A DNA stretch of 64,000 bases from Streptomyces megasporus (GCF_000718985.1 NZ_JODL01000001.1:186001-250000); one strand, 5' to 3'. Counted from the stretch's first letter, positions 30,097-37,702 are shown. The notes: a model not told the origin generated them from the letters alone. Program-made: numbers and translations.

Positions 30097-30525
30097 ATGG
30101 ACGAGTATACGAGTACGGTGCAGGTCTGGGAACTCTCCTGTCCAAGGCTTCCGGCCGAGGTCGGCCGCGCCCGCCGCTGGACGCGCGACATCCTCGACGA
30201 CAGTCCGTGCGCCGACGACGCGGCACTGATCGTGACCGAGCTGGGTGCCAACGCGGTCACCCACACCACCGGACCCGCCTTCCGCGTCACCATCGCCCGA
30301 ACCGTCGAGGCCGTGACGATCTCCGTCACCGACACCGGCGGAAGCACCACACATCCACGGATCACCCACCCCGACGCCGACGCCACCCACGGCCGAGGAC
30401 TGGCCATCGTCACCGTCCTCACGGCAGCACTGGAGATCCACCACGATGGCCACGGCCACACGGTGACCGTCCAACTCCCCGCCTACGCACCGCAGCAGGC
30501 CACGCGGGAAGCCCAGCCATGCTGA
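30097..30525 (+). CDS. RsbW-like ATP-binding protein (histidine kinase-like ATPase domain)
   Basis: 142-residue HATPase_c_2-type protein: N box VTELGANAVTH (about 46-56), G1-type DTGGS (about 80-84) and G2-type GRGLAIVTVL. Such stand-alone domains in Streptomyces act as anti-sigma factors or regulators; no partner sigma gene is adjacent. It starts with ATG at 30097 behind GAAGGAACTTGT. Codons 2-6 form ACGAGTATACGAGT, the same motif as the candidate KorSA operators, so it may be repressed with the transfer functions. The next gene overlaps it. Confidence 0.85.
   Translation: MDEYTSTVQVWELSCPRLPAEVGRARRWTRDILDDSPCADDAALIVTELGANAVTHTTGPAFRVTIARTVEAVTISVTDTGGSTTHPRITHPDADATHGRGLAIVTVLTAALEIHHDGHGHTVTVQLPAYAPQQATREAQPC
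30101..30114. promoter_or_regulatory. Candidate KorSA operator 4, inside the start of the ATP-binding gene
   Basis: ACGAGTATACGAGT matches the right half of the 28657 palindrome twice, and overlaps the first codons. Confidence 0.4.
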
Positions 30526-30830
30526 CCCGCTCCTACTGGTGCGAGGCGATCGCCCACACCCCCGACGACGGCCGCACCTTCTGGCTCGGCTCCCACCCCA
30601 CCAGCTCACCGCGGCTCGCCCTGCGCTGGTTACGACAACGAGCCCGCCACATCAGCGACCAACTCGACCCACCAGCCGCCCGGCCCGTCTTCCACTGGCT
30701 CGCCGACGACCAGGAGCACGAGCACGCGATGGCCCTTCTCGCCTCCGGCGCGCTGTACACGTACACGATCTTCGACGACGCCGTGCGCTACCTGCTCACT
30801 GCCCACCCCACAACAAGGCCCCGCCCATGA
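30519..30830 (+). CDS. Hypothetical protein of the element
   Basis: 103-residue protein starting MLTRSYWCEAIAHTPDDGRT. It is rich in Arg, His and Trp (ALRWLRQRARHISDQLD) and has no recognised domain or membrane segment. The ATG at 30519 overlaps the stop of the ATP-binding gene, and its own end overlaps the next gene by four bases, so three genes form a translationally coupled unit. I do not recognise the family. Confidence 0.7.
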   Translation: MLTRSYWCEAIAHTPDDGRTFWLGSHPTSSPRLALRWLRQRARHISDQLDPPAARPVFHWLADDQEHEHAMALLASGALYTYTIFDDAVRYLLTAHPTTRPRP

Positions 30831-31111
30831 CCCACGACCGCACCGCCGAGAACGAGCAGTTGTACCGCTACGAGATCACCGCCGCCCTGAACGCCGTGGT
30901 CCGCGCCTGCCAAGACGTCGTCTCCGAGCACAGCCACCGCGGCTTCTGGATCCCCCGGACCAGCACCGACCAGACCACGCACCAAGACCTCATCGAGGCC
31001 GCCCGTCGAGACGTGCTCAACCGACTCCAAGTCGCTGTTCAGTGTGCCGAGACGGTCGCCTACGCCATCGAGCGAGACCGTCAACGCCAGCCCAACCGGC
31101 CGACTGAGTAA
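30827..31111 (+). CDS. Hypothetical protein of the element
   Basis: 94-residue soluble protein, MTHDRTAENEQLYRYEITAA..., mostly helical with heptad-like Leu/Val spacing (AARRDVLNRLQVAVQCAETVAYAIERD). It starts with ATGA overlapping the previous stop. It ends the plus-strand operon that starts with the RsbW-like gene. No recognised family. Confidence 0.7.
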   Translation: MTHDRTAENEQLYRYEITAALNAVVRACQDVVSEHSHRGFWIPRTSTDQTTHQDLIEAARRDVLNRLQVAVQCAETVAYAIERDRQRQPNRPTE

Positions 31112-31639
31112 CAACCTTCTCTACGAGTTCAAGGGCGGCTCGCTGCCGCTCGCCGCGCGCGGCCCGGCTCCCCGCCGGGCCTGCGCTCCTGTCTCCGCCC
31201 CGCTCCGCCCCGGCGTCCGCCGGCCGCGCGTCAGCAGCGAGCACCCGGGTTGCTGACCAGGCGCCATCGCGGCTGGGGCGGTCGGCTCCGCGGCTTTACG
31301 CAGCCACCTTGGGGCGAGCCTCTACGATCGGGGCCCACATCGGGCACTTGCGGGCAGGCCAGGAGCCAGCCCGATTTCGCGGGCCAGCGTACGGGCCCCG
31401 ATCTCTCGCCCCAAGGCAGCTCCCGCCCAAAGCCGCTACGCCGACCTCAACTTGCTCGGCGTCTCGTTGCCGCCAAGACGATCAAAAGCATCAGGGCCAC
31501 GGCCGCGAAGCACGCGACAGCCATGGTAGGTCGTTGCGCGCTGTGTGCCCGCAACCGAACAGCGCGCAACAGTGGCGACAAGTACCACTTGGTATCCTCT
31601 CCCGTCGGGATCTAGGCAAAAGCAACGAAGGGTGCCCGC
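31112..31639. other. Gene-free junction between element backbone and cargo
   Basis: 528 bases with no supported gene. It contains the structured inverted repeat at 31307-31416 and the presumed promoter of the methyltransferase. A short palindrome TACCACTTGGTA lies about 50 bases before the methyltransferase start. Confidence 0.5.
31307..31416. repeat. Long imperfect inverted repeat with nested hairpin
   Basis: Outer arms CCTTGGGGCGAG (31307-31318) and CTCGCCCCAAGG (31405-31416). Second arms GATCGGGGCCC (31326-31336) and GGGCCCCGATC (31393-31403). Inner arms ATCGGGC (31339-31345) and GCCCGAT (31369-31375). The left arm pair has 7 extra bases. The whole can fold as one 110-base structure. It could be an origin, transfer site, terminator or recombination scar. 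Confidence 0.7.
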
Positions 31640-32965
31640 ATGGCCTCGCAGGACACCTCCAACTCAAACGGGAACGCAACGCGTACGGCCAAGGTTGTGC
31701 TTCCGCGAGCCAGTCACGTGCAGGACAGTGATGCACTGTTTGAGGTGACCTCCCCCGCTGGGGAAAACTTGGGCACACGAGATGGCCAACCAGACGTCCC
31801 GCAGCCAATGGTCCCGGGAACACCCAAGCGTCGCGTGATCCAGGGCGATGCCAGGAAAATCCCTCTTGAGGACAACACTGTCGATCTTGTGGTCACATCG
31901 CCGCCGTACTGGCAAAAGCGCGACTACAAGGTTTCTGGGCAGATTGGGCAAGAACCCGATCCGGCAACCTATGTCTCGGCGATGATGGAATGCCTTACCG
32001 AGTGGCGGCGTGTTCTGCGTCCGTCTGGATCAGTGTTCCTCAACGTCGGCGACACCTGGAAGAATCAGTCACTAGCGGGGATTCCAGGTCGAATCGAGGC
32101 AGCCGCCGCAGACGCAGGTTGGCTCATCCGAAACCGTATCATTTGGGCGAAAACCCGAGGTATGCCTGATCCCGCGCGGAATCGCCTAGCGAGTCGGCAC
32201 GAGTACATCATCCACCTGGCTCCACAGCGCTCCTACTACTACGACCTCTTTGGATACGCGCGCGCGTACGGACGCGCTGGCAGCACTGCCAACCCCGGGG
32301 ACATGTGGGACTTTCGTGATCTCCCCTTCGAGGAAGGTAGCCCGTTCTGGGACGAAGAAAGCCCGATCTTCAAGCTTGATTGGGACTTTGACAATCCAGG
32401 TGACATTTGGGACATCGACCTTAAGCGGAACATGGCTCGTCACCTGGCACCATTTCCCAGTGAAATCGTTCAACGAGCAGTTACTTTGGCATGTCCCACA
32501 GCGGTCTGCTCCCAGTGCGGGCATGCCCGTGAAAGAATCATAGAGAAAACGGCGGATCTAGACCCGCAGCGCCCTCAGGCCAAGCGAGCAATGGAACTGG
32601 CCAGGGAGAAGGGCCTTACACGGGAGCACATCGCTGCGATCCAGGCCACTGGCATCTCTGACGCCGGCAAGGCGCTTCACGTCCAGACAGGGACTGGCCG
32701 TAACGCCGAGCGTGTCCGTGAGCTCGCGGCAGAAGCGAAGGCGGCCCTCGGGGGTTACTTCCGAGAGTTCACCTTCGCTCCGAAGCGAACGGTCGGCTGG
32801 ACCGATTGCGGCCACGATAGCTGGATTCGAGGCACAGTGCTGGACCCATTCATGGGTACGGGGACCACCCTCAATTCTGCTTACGAGATGGGACGTGACG
32901 TTGTAGGCGTTGACCTCAACCCTGTCCCGATCGAGGATGGCGGCGAGCCGCTTAAGAAGCAATAA
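31640..32965 (+). CDS. DNA methyltransferase, beta-class, predicted N4-cytosine
   Basis: 441-residue modification enzyme. Motif IV is TSPPYW at 86-91, the form common in N4-cytosine enzymes (N6-adenine not excluded). The SAM motif I region DPFMGTGTTL begins at 402, near the C terminus, so the order IV...I places it in the beta class. Between them lie a target-recognition region (about 200-260) and a probable zinc site (CSQCGH, about 294-299, and WTDCGH, about 385-390). It starts with ATG at 31640 behind GAAGGGTGCCCGC. It is convergent with the mcrC-like gene and overlaps it by 14 bases. It probably protects self DNA from the adjacent nuclease system. Confidence 0.92.
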   Translation: MASQDTSNSNGNATRTAKVVLPRASHVQDSDALFEVTSPAGENLGTRDGQPDVPQPMVPGTPKRRVIQGDARKIPLEDNTVDLVVTSPPYWQKRDYKVSGQIGQEPDPATYVSAMMECLTEWRRVLRPSGSVFLNVGDTWKNQSLAGIPGRIEAAAADAGWLIRNRIIWAKTRGMPDPARNRLASRHEYIIHLAPQRSYYYDLFGYARAYGRAGSTANPGDMWDFRDLPFEEGSPFWDEESPIFKLDWDFDNPGDIWDIDLKRNMARHLAPFPSEIVQRAVTLACPTAVCSQCGHARERIIEKTADLDPQRPQAKRAMELAREKGLTREHIAAIQATGISDAGKALHVQTGTGRNAERVRELAAEAKAALGGYFREFTFAPKRTVGWTDCGHDSWIRGTVLDPFMGTGTTLNSAYEMGRDVVGVDLNPVPIEDGGEPLKKQ

Positions 32966-34280
32966 GGTTTGCCACCGCGTTTCCGAACTTCTGTTCTTCC
33001 TCTTCAGGATTTTCAGCAGCAAGGTTTATTCTGTACTGAAAAAGGCTGACCTCACCGACGTCGCCAACTTTATACATCCCGGATTCCTGATCTTTCTGCC
33101 CTGGATGGACGAGAACGACTCGGTCGGTAGCGTAGCGAAGCGCGTATGCCACGACCTGATCCTCGCCGTCACGGTCTGAGCGCTTTCTGACAAGTTTGTT
33201 CTTAACATCCAAAACACATGCAACACTCCGGCCATTCTCATGAAAGATAACGATATCCGGGGTCGCGGACGGATTACCGATATCCAGTCGTTCGATGCCC
33301 GACCCAACGGCGCGGTGGTCCGTAAACAGAGCACGTTTGCCTTCAGTGTTGCCGTCGACCACGGTCTCAGCCCATCCAGCACCGGCGGCATGAACTTCTA
33401 GAATCCTGCGGATGTACCTCTCGAACAGATCGTTCATGTCAACCACAACGGATGGCAGCTTGACGCCGGAAGAGGATCGCTCAAGAAATATTTTGCGCTG
33501 CATTATTGCGGCCTTGGCGACATCCAAGGCATCTCGATAATACGCCCGAATAGATGGCAGCTCTTGACGCCCAGCCACAAAATCATCATCCAGAAACCGT
33601 AGCGAATGATCCAAAGGAACGCCATCAAACGCCGAGTAAAGCCTATTCAGTTGTTGCCTCTTATGCTCCGCGCCACTCGCTGAGGACTTTTGGTTTTGCT
33701 GCGCGATTCGCCAGAGCGCATACTTGAGGCACTGGTTCGGCGCGTTGTCGACAGTTCGCTCGAAGCGGCTCGCCCACACCCTATGCTTCACCCCCTGAGC
33801 CTGCAGGCGAACCGTCTGGCTCATGAGTACGCGTCCAACGGGAAAACTCGACTCTTCCTCAAATCGCTGATACTCGCGGAGCAGTCCACCTTCCACCACC
33901 TTCTCAAGGTGGTGGATAAGGGCAGCGGCGTAGAGGTCAAGAAGCAGCTGCTCTTTTGCGTATCCCGTTTCATAAGTCCGAATTACTGCCAACGGCAGGC
34001 GGTTAGAGCCTGAGATCTCTGCCATCCGAGTAAGGCTTGACACTGGAACGCGTGGCTCCACGAAGATTGCTACACGCTCGTTCAAGGGAATCAACCCAAT
34101 GTACCCGCGTGCTTGCAGGCGCAGTTTTCCGCTCCGAAGGGTTACGGACAAGAAGTCCTTCTTGCTAATTTCCGGGTTTACGATCAGATTCCCGGACTCG
34201 TCTATGAGCTCATGGAGTGGAATATCTATCTGTCCCTGCTCAGAACACGGAATGATCTGAGGTGATACCTTATAAGGCAT
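32952..34280 (-). CDS. McrC-like PD-(D/E)xK restriction nuclease subunit
   Basis: 442-residue protein of the McrC family, which supplies the DNA-cutting activity and stimulates the McrB GTPase. The N-terminal half has the McrC fold region (GYIGLIPLNERVAIFVEPRV, about 59-78). The nuclease motif is PD at 341-342 with DVK at 358-360 (VACVLDVKNKL), so the active site looks intact. The start ATG at 34280 overlaps the upstream mcrB-like stop by one base (TAATG). Composition is more A/T-rich than the backbone, typical of recently gained cargo. Confidence 0.9.
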   Translation of the reverse strand: MPYKVSPQIIPCSEQGQIDIPLHELIDESGNLIVNPEISKKDFLSVTLRSGKLRLQARGYIGLIPLNERVAIFVEPRVPVSSLTRMAEISGSNRLPLAVIRTYETGYAKEQLLLDLYAAALIHHLEKVVEGGLLREYQRFEEESSFPVGRVLMSQTVRLQAQGVKHRVWASRFERTVDNAPNQCLKYALWRIAQQNQKSSASGAEHKRQQLNRLYSAFDGVPLDHSLRFLDDDFVAGRQELPSIRAYYRDALDVAKAAIMQRKIFLERSSSGVKLPSVVVDMNDLFERYIRRILEVHAAGAGWAETVVDGNTEGKRALFTDHRAVGSGIERLDIGNPSATPDIVIFHENGRSVACVLDVKNKLVRKRSDRDGEDQVVAYALRYATDRVVLVHPGQKDQESGMYKVGDVGEVSLFQYRINLAAENPEEEEQKFGNAVANLIAS

Positions 34281-35260
34281 TACTCCTGCCCCGACCCTGT
34301 TTCTGTACCAGATGGAGAGGGTTCTGTCGCGGACTCCTCATTTGACGAATTCTGACCAGAGGGGAATATAGCCTGCCACCGCCCCTGGATCTCCCGATAC
34401 CCTTGCGGGTCAAGTCTGAACGCCTTCTCTAGCAGGAAACGCAATTGATAATTCCATACGGCACGCAGCGATTTTTCGCCATCGACATCTCTGAAGAAAA
34501 CGTGCCCAACAGCTGCATGCGGGTTGGAGCGCGCTCGCTTGTTGATGAAATCGAAAAAACGAAGCAACCCCTCGGCCAGTGGTGCGGAGAGTTCATTGAT
34601 ATCCATGAACTCTTGAAGCTTATCTCTGTCCGGCTCCATCAAGACTTGGGCGAATCTCCGGCCGAATGCCGCATCGACTTCATCAACACCGCGGTCCAGA
34701 GGGTTCATGGTGGCTAGGATCAGCAGGTTTTTCGGCACACACCCTTCTTGGCCAGATGCCAATCTGAAAGGAAGCCCACGCTTCGACTTCTCCAGATACG
34801 TAAGCGCCTCCCCGAATATTCTTCCAGCATCGCCACGACTGAGCTCATCAATTACCAATACATAATTATTATCTGGATCATCGCTCGCCTTCTTGCACAT
34901 CTCCAAAAAATGGCCATCTTGCAGTTTAAAACCGCTCCCGTTTTGAAGCGGCCTAAACCCTTGCATGAAGTCCTCATACTGATATGAGGGGTGGAACTGT
35001 ACGTACCTGACCCGCGATGCATCATCGTCGGTGACGATCTTGGCTACCTTGCTGGCAATCCAAGTTTTCCCTGTTCCAGGTGGTCCGGTGTAGATAACTC
35101 CGCCGAACTTTTCCAGGAGCCACAAGGTCTCCACGACAACAGGATCGTCTGTTCCGATTTCGGGTTCATCAGGTCGATTCGAAGCGTGCCCGGCCGTCGC
35201 CGCAGCGACGCCGATTCCAAGATCGTCTGCGGTGAGTACGCGGATCGGCTCGGGGGTCAT
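34280..35260 (-). CDS. McrB-like AAA+ NTPase lacking an N-terminal recognition domain
   Basis: 326-residue AAA+ motor related to McrB, which in McrBC hydrolyses GTP and translocates DNA. Walker A GPPGTGKT is at 59-66, Walker B VLVIDEL at about 134-140, and the McrB-type sensor reads TMNPLDRGVDEVD (184-196), where classic McrB has MNTADRS. Arg-finger candidates are RR at 201-202. The protein has only about 40 residues before the ATPase domain, so it lacks the N-terminal modified-base-binding domain of classic McrB. The start is ATG at 35260 with no clear ribosome site; a TTG at 35272 is possible. It is the middle gene of a three-gene operon. Confidence 0.9.
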   Translation of the reverse strand: MTPEPIRVLTADDLGIGVAAATAGHASNRPDEPEIGTDDPVVVETLWLLEKFGGVIYTGPPGTGKTWIASKVAKIVTDDDASRVRYVQFHPSYQYEDFMQGFRPLQNGSGFKLQDGHFLEMCKKASDDPDNNYVLVIDELSRGDAGRIFGEALTYLEKSKRGLPFRLASGQEGCVPKNLLILATMNPLDRGVDEVDAAFGRRFAQVLMEPDRDKLQEFMDINELSAPLAEGLLRFFDFINKRARSNPHAAVGHVFFRDVDGEKSLRAVWNYQLRFLLEKAFRLDPQGYREIQGRWQAIFPSGQNSSNEESATEPSPSGTETGSGQE

Positions 35261-35288
35261 AGCTACTGGCAAAGTAAAATCAACTCTC

Positions 35289-35933
35289 TCAATTTTCCAT
35301 ATTTAGAGGCAGAAGGATCTCAACTGTCGGCAACTGCGGGGAATCAGTCGTGAAAATAACTTCGGAGTCCCCCAATAGCTCCCCGTCCTTCGTCTGCCGG
35401 AAGTTGAACTCATTGAGGAACAGAGAGCGGATGTCCCGCTCCAAAGGCACACCTTCATCGGACGTAAAACCGTAGTTGCGCAGCATGAAGGCGCCCAGTG
35501 CTAGAGCGGGTACAGGCTCACCGTAGAGCAAGTGCTCGAGCACCAGAGTTGCACTGTTCTCCTTGAGTCGGAATTTTCCATCGTCGCTCACATCCACAAC
35601 CTTTTTGGGTACTTCCCGGAGAGAACGCGGAGCCCAGCTTCCAGCAAAGTTCGAATTGAACCAATACCGTTCAGGCTTGCTGATCTTTTGAAAAAACGGG
35701 CGATAATAGGGCTTATTGCTCAATCCGCCCGGCATCTCCAGATACTTCCCGAGGTCCGTCCATGAAGGCGACACGGGTATCGGGCTTCGCTCGTCCGGAG
35801 TCAAGCTGTGAAGATGGAGGTAGGCGAGGAAGAAGGGGTGTATCCGTCGGCTGGTCAGCGTGTCGATGGCCCAACGGACGACCTCCGTGCGCAGCACGTA
35901 TGTCTGGGCAGTGCTCACTTGCTCGTCAGTCAC
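35289..35933 (-). CDS. Unrecognised 214-aa protein, first gene of the McrBC-like operon
   Basis: Begins VTDEQVSTAQTYVLRTEVVR and has no motif I recognise. It is soluble, with aromatic-rich stretches (SNKPYYRPFFQKISKPERYWF, GAFMLRNYGF). It precedes the mcrB-like gene by 28 bases on the same strand and shares its lower GC. Because the McrB-like protein has no DNA-reading domain, this protein is a candidate specificity subunit; that is inference. It starts with GTG at 35933 without a clear ribosome site; TAGAGT 7 bases upstream could give a leaderless message. Its promoter lies between here and attR (36045). Confidence 0.75.
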   Translation of the reverse strand: MTDEQVSTAQTYVLRTEVVRWAIDTLTSRRIHPFFLAYLHLHSLTPDERSPIPVSPSWTDLGKYLEMPGGLSNKPYYRPFFQKISKPERYWFNSNFAGSWAPRSLREVPKKVVDVSDDGKFRLKENSATLVLEHLLYGEPVPALALGAFMLRNYGFTSDEGVPLERDIRSLFLNEFNFRQTKDGELLGDSEVIFTTDSPQLPTVEILLPLNMEN

Positions 35934-36044
35934 GGGGAGCACTCTAGGATGGCTGGCGTCGGGTTCGCGGCCTATTTGTGGACAGACTCTTCTCAACTGA
36001 CCCGCTACATGGGCGTGACCAGCAGGAACTCCGCCAGTGCAAGA

Positions 36045-36090
36045 GGCCTCCGGAGCCGTGTGCGCAGGTTCGAATCCTGCCGGGGGCACC
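36045..36090 (+). repeat. attR core, 46 bp
   Basis: Identical to 21929-21974, starting GGCCTCCGGAGCCGTGTGCG. It is the right border; the 5' half of the tRNA is absent, so no functional tRNA is formed here. Confidence 0.95.
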
Positions 36091-36107
36091 TCGCAGAAGG
36101 TGCCGAC

Positions 36108-36145
36108 AGACCCCGCCACCAGCCACGGTGCTGGAAGCGGGGTCT
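36108..36145 (+). terminator. Original chromosomal tRNA-Arg terminator, stranded beyond attR
   Basis: AGACCCCGC (36108-36116) and GCGGGGTCT (36137-36145), with an inner CCAGC/GCTGG hairpin. It resembles the hairpin at 21991-22030 beyond attL. Confidence 0.65.
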
Positions 36146-36283
36146 TCGTACGTGCGCAGCCGGACGCCGCCGGACGCAGCCCCATGACAGTGATCACGTA
36201 GTAATGCTGTAGTAGCCGGGAGCGCCCTCCGCCCAGGTCGGGCCCCGGTTTCGGACTATTCGCGGACCGCCCCCCGACATGAC

Positions 36284-36311
36284 GAGAGCCCCGGATCTCT
36301 CCGGGGCTCTC
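36284..36311. terminator. Hairpin terminator
   Basis: Perfect 12-bp stem GAGAGCCCCGGA / TCCGGGGCTCTC with loop TCTC. It lies downstream of the small minus-strand gene at 36368. Confidence 0.7.
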
Positions 36312-36367
36312 CTCCTCGCCGGTCAAGCCAGGGCATCCGGCGGATCGTGTGACCGTCCTGGACTGGA

Positions 36368-36598
36368 TCACCGATGCAACGGACTGGACCAGGCCTTCTG
36401 CGCCTTCTGCGCCGCGCCCCGGGCAAACAGCCACATCGCAGCAAACCAGGCGACTGGAAGGACGGCAGCGGACCATGGCTGCGGCACAACCTTCTGCGCG
36501 CCAACCGTCCCCGCGGCAAGCAACAGCCAGCCCACGAGCACCCAAGGCCGCTTCCACAGGACCTTGGCAACGGTGGCGAGCCGTCCAGCGAAACCCAT
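36368..36598 (-). CDS. Small two-helix membrane protein
   Basis: 76-residue product MGFAGRLATVAKVLWKRPWV... with two membrane segments (about 19-35 and 45-62) joined by a short polar loop and ending KAQKAWSSPLHR. No family recognised. It is followed by a strong hairpin, which supports a real transcript. It is the first chromosomal gene after the element. The start ATG at 36598 has only a weak ribosome site. Confidence 0.55.
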   Translation of the reverse strand: MGFAGRLATVAKVLWKRPWVLVGWLLLAAGTVGAQKVVPQPWSAAVLPVAWFAAMWLFARGAAQKAQKAWSSPLHR

Positions 36599-36731
36599 GT
36601 CGGCACCGTAGTTGCTCCCGCGCAATGTCACTACGGCACGAGACCGAGATCCACCGGGCAGCCGCCGCGTCACTCCTCCTCTCCTGGGCCCCGCATGATC
36701 CGCTGGTTCATCCCAGAAGCACCCGATCACG

Positions 36732-36963
36732 GTGTCCCGAGGCATCGCTGAAGCCGCCGGTGCCCGCAGCGGTCCTTCCGGCCCGTCCGCTGACGTCGCC
36801 GCCGCCGTCGCCCGCCGGATCGAGCGCGACAACCTCGACGAACTCGTCCAGGCCGCCGAGGCGGAGCACGGTCCCATCACCGATGGAGGAGATACGGGCT
36901 CTGCGCGACCGGTTGCGCCGGGCACGCCGACAGCAGACCGGCGACGAGGCGAGCGAGGCGTGA
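36732..36963 (+). pseudogene. Frameshifted antitoxin-like gene remnant
   Basis: The first frame reads SRGIAEAAGARSGPSGPSAD... then RRIERDNLDELVQAAEAEHG and PITD; continuing in the +1 frame gives EEIRALRDRLRRARRQQTGD. Together they match the shape of ribbon-helix antitoxins common in Streptomyces (...ERDNLDEL...AEHGPVTDEE...). One extra G near 36885 breaks the frame, and the N terminus lacks a start with ribosome site. No toxin gene is next to it. The stretch 36964-37171 holds no gene. Confidence 0.6.
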
Positions 36964-37171
36964 CACGCTTCTCCGCCATCCCAAGCGGTGGAAGCGTGGA
37001 CTCGCACCGCACCGGCAGGTTGGTCTCGCGGAACTCGATCAGGAAACGGCCCGCTCGCTGCGCGCGGTCGGCGCCGGCCGCGCCCCGCCTCGGACGCGTC
37101 CGGTGGCAGGATCGTTGGGGAGTCGGAGGCGTCGCCTTGGCTCTCCGTGCACGAGAGGGGACAGTTCGCAC

Positions 37172-37702
37172 ATGGGATACACACCGGGTCGCCGCATCTC
37201 CCACTGCCCGTTCTGCGGGACCGCCTACCCGGCCGACGCCGCGTGGCCCAGGGACTGCCCCGGGTGCGACGAGACGCTCTGGGCGAACCCCCTCCCCGTC
37301 GCGGTCGCGTTGCAGCCGGTCGTCACGGACGCCGGTGGGCGGGGGCTGGTGGTCGTCCGGCGGGACATAGAACCCGGCCGCGGCGAGTTGGCCCTGCCCG
37401 GTGGGTACATGGAGACGGGCGAGACCTGGGAGCAGGCCGCCGTGCGGGAGTTGTGGGAGGAGACGGGGCTGGAGGCCGCCGCGTCGGACATCCGGCTCTT
37501 CGACGTGCAGAGCACTCCCTTCACCGTCCTGGTCTTCGGCCTGCTGCCCGCCCGGGACGCGAAGACCCTGCCGCCGTCGGCGCCCACGGCCGAGGCGACG
37601 GAGTGGCTGGTGCTGGAGGAGGCGATCGAACTCGTCTTCCCGACGCACACCACCGCCATGCGGGAGTACTTCTCCGGGGAGGGCGCCGTGCTCGGTTCGT
37701 AG
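37172..37702 (+). CDS. Nudix hydrolase with N-terminal zinc ribbon
   Basis: 176-residue protein. A CPFCG...CPGC zinc ribbon (about 12-32) precedes a Nudix domain whose box reads GGYMETGETWEQAAVRELWE followed by ETGL (about 77-100). Zinc-ribbon Nudix proteins include NudC-type NADH/NAD-cap hydrolases, but the NudC SQPWPFPxS sequence is absent, so the substrate (nucleoside diphosphate derivative) is open. It starts with ATG at 37172 after GAGAGGGGACAGTTCGCAC. It is monocistronic, followed by the LPMO gene region. Confidence 0.88.
   Translation: MGYTPGRRISHCPFCGTAYPADAAWPRDCPGCDETLWANPLPVAVALQPVVTDAGGRGLVVVRRDIEPGRGELALPGGYMETGETWEQAAVRELWEETGLEAAASDIRLFDVQSTPFTVLVFGLLPARDAKTLPPSAPTAEATEWLVLEEAIELVFPTHTTAMREYFSGEGAVLGS

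Larger units (their letters stand above)
21929..36090. mobile_element. pSAM2/AICE-type integrative element in tRNA-Arg(CCG), carrying a restriction-like cargo
   Basis: Borders are the two copies of a 46-bp direct repeat; the distance between them is 14116 bases. Content follows the actinomycete integrative and conjugative element plan: int and xis beside attL, a RepSA-like initiator, Spd-like small proteins, one FtsK-like double-strand DNA translocase, an SCO3933-type regulator, a KorSA-like repressor and a Pif-like Nudix gene. Such elements excise, replicate by rolling circle and move as double-stranded DNA. The right third (31640-35933) is cargo with lower GC and encodes a methyltransferase and an McrBC-like operon. 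Confidence 0.93.

Noticed and set aside
36092..36367. A second tRNA gene at attR
   Set aside because: Only the 3' half is present at 36045-36090; there is no acceptor 5' strand or D arm.
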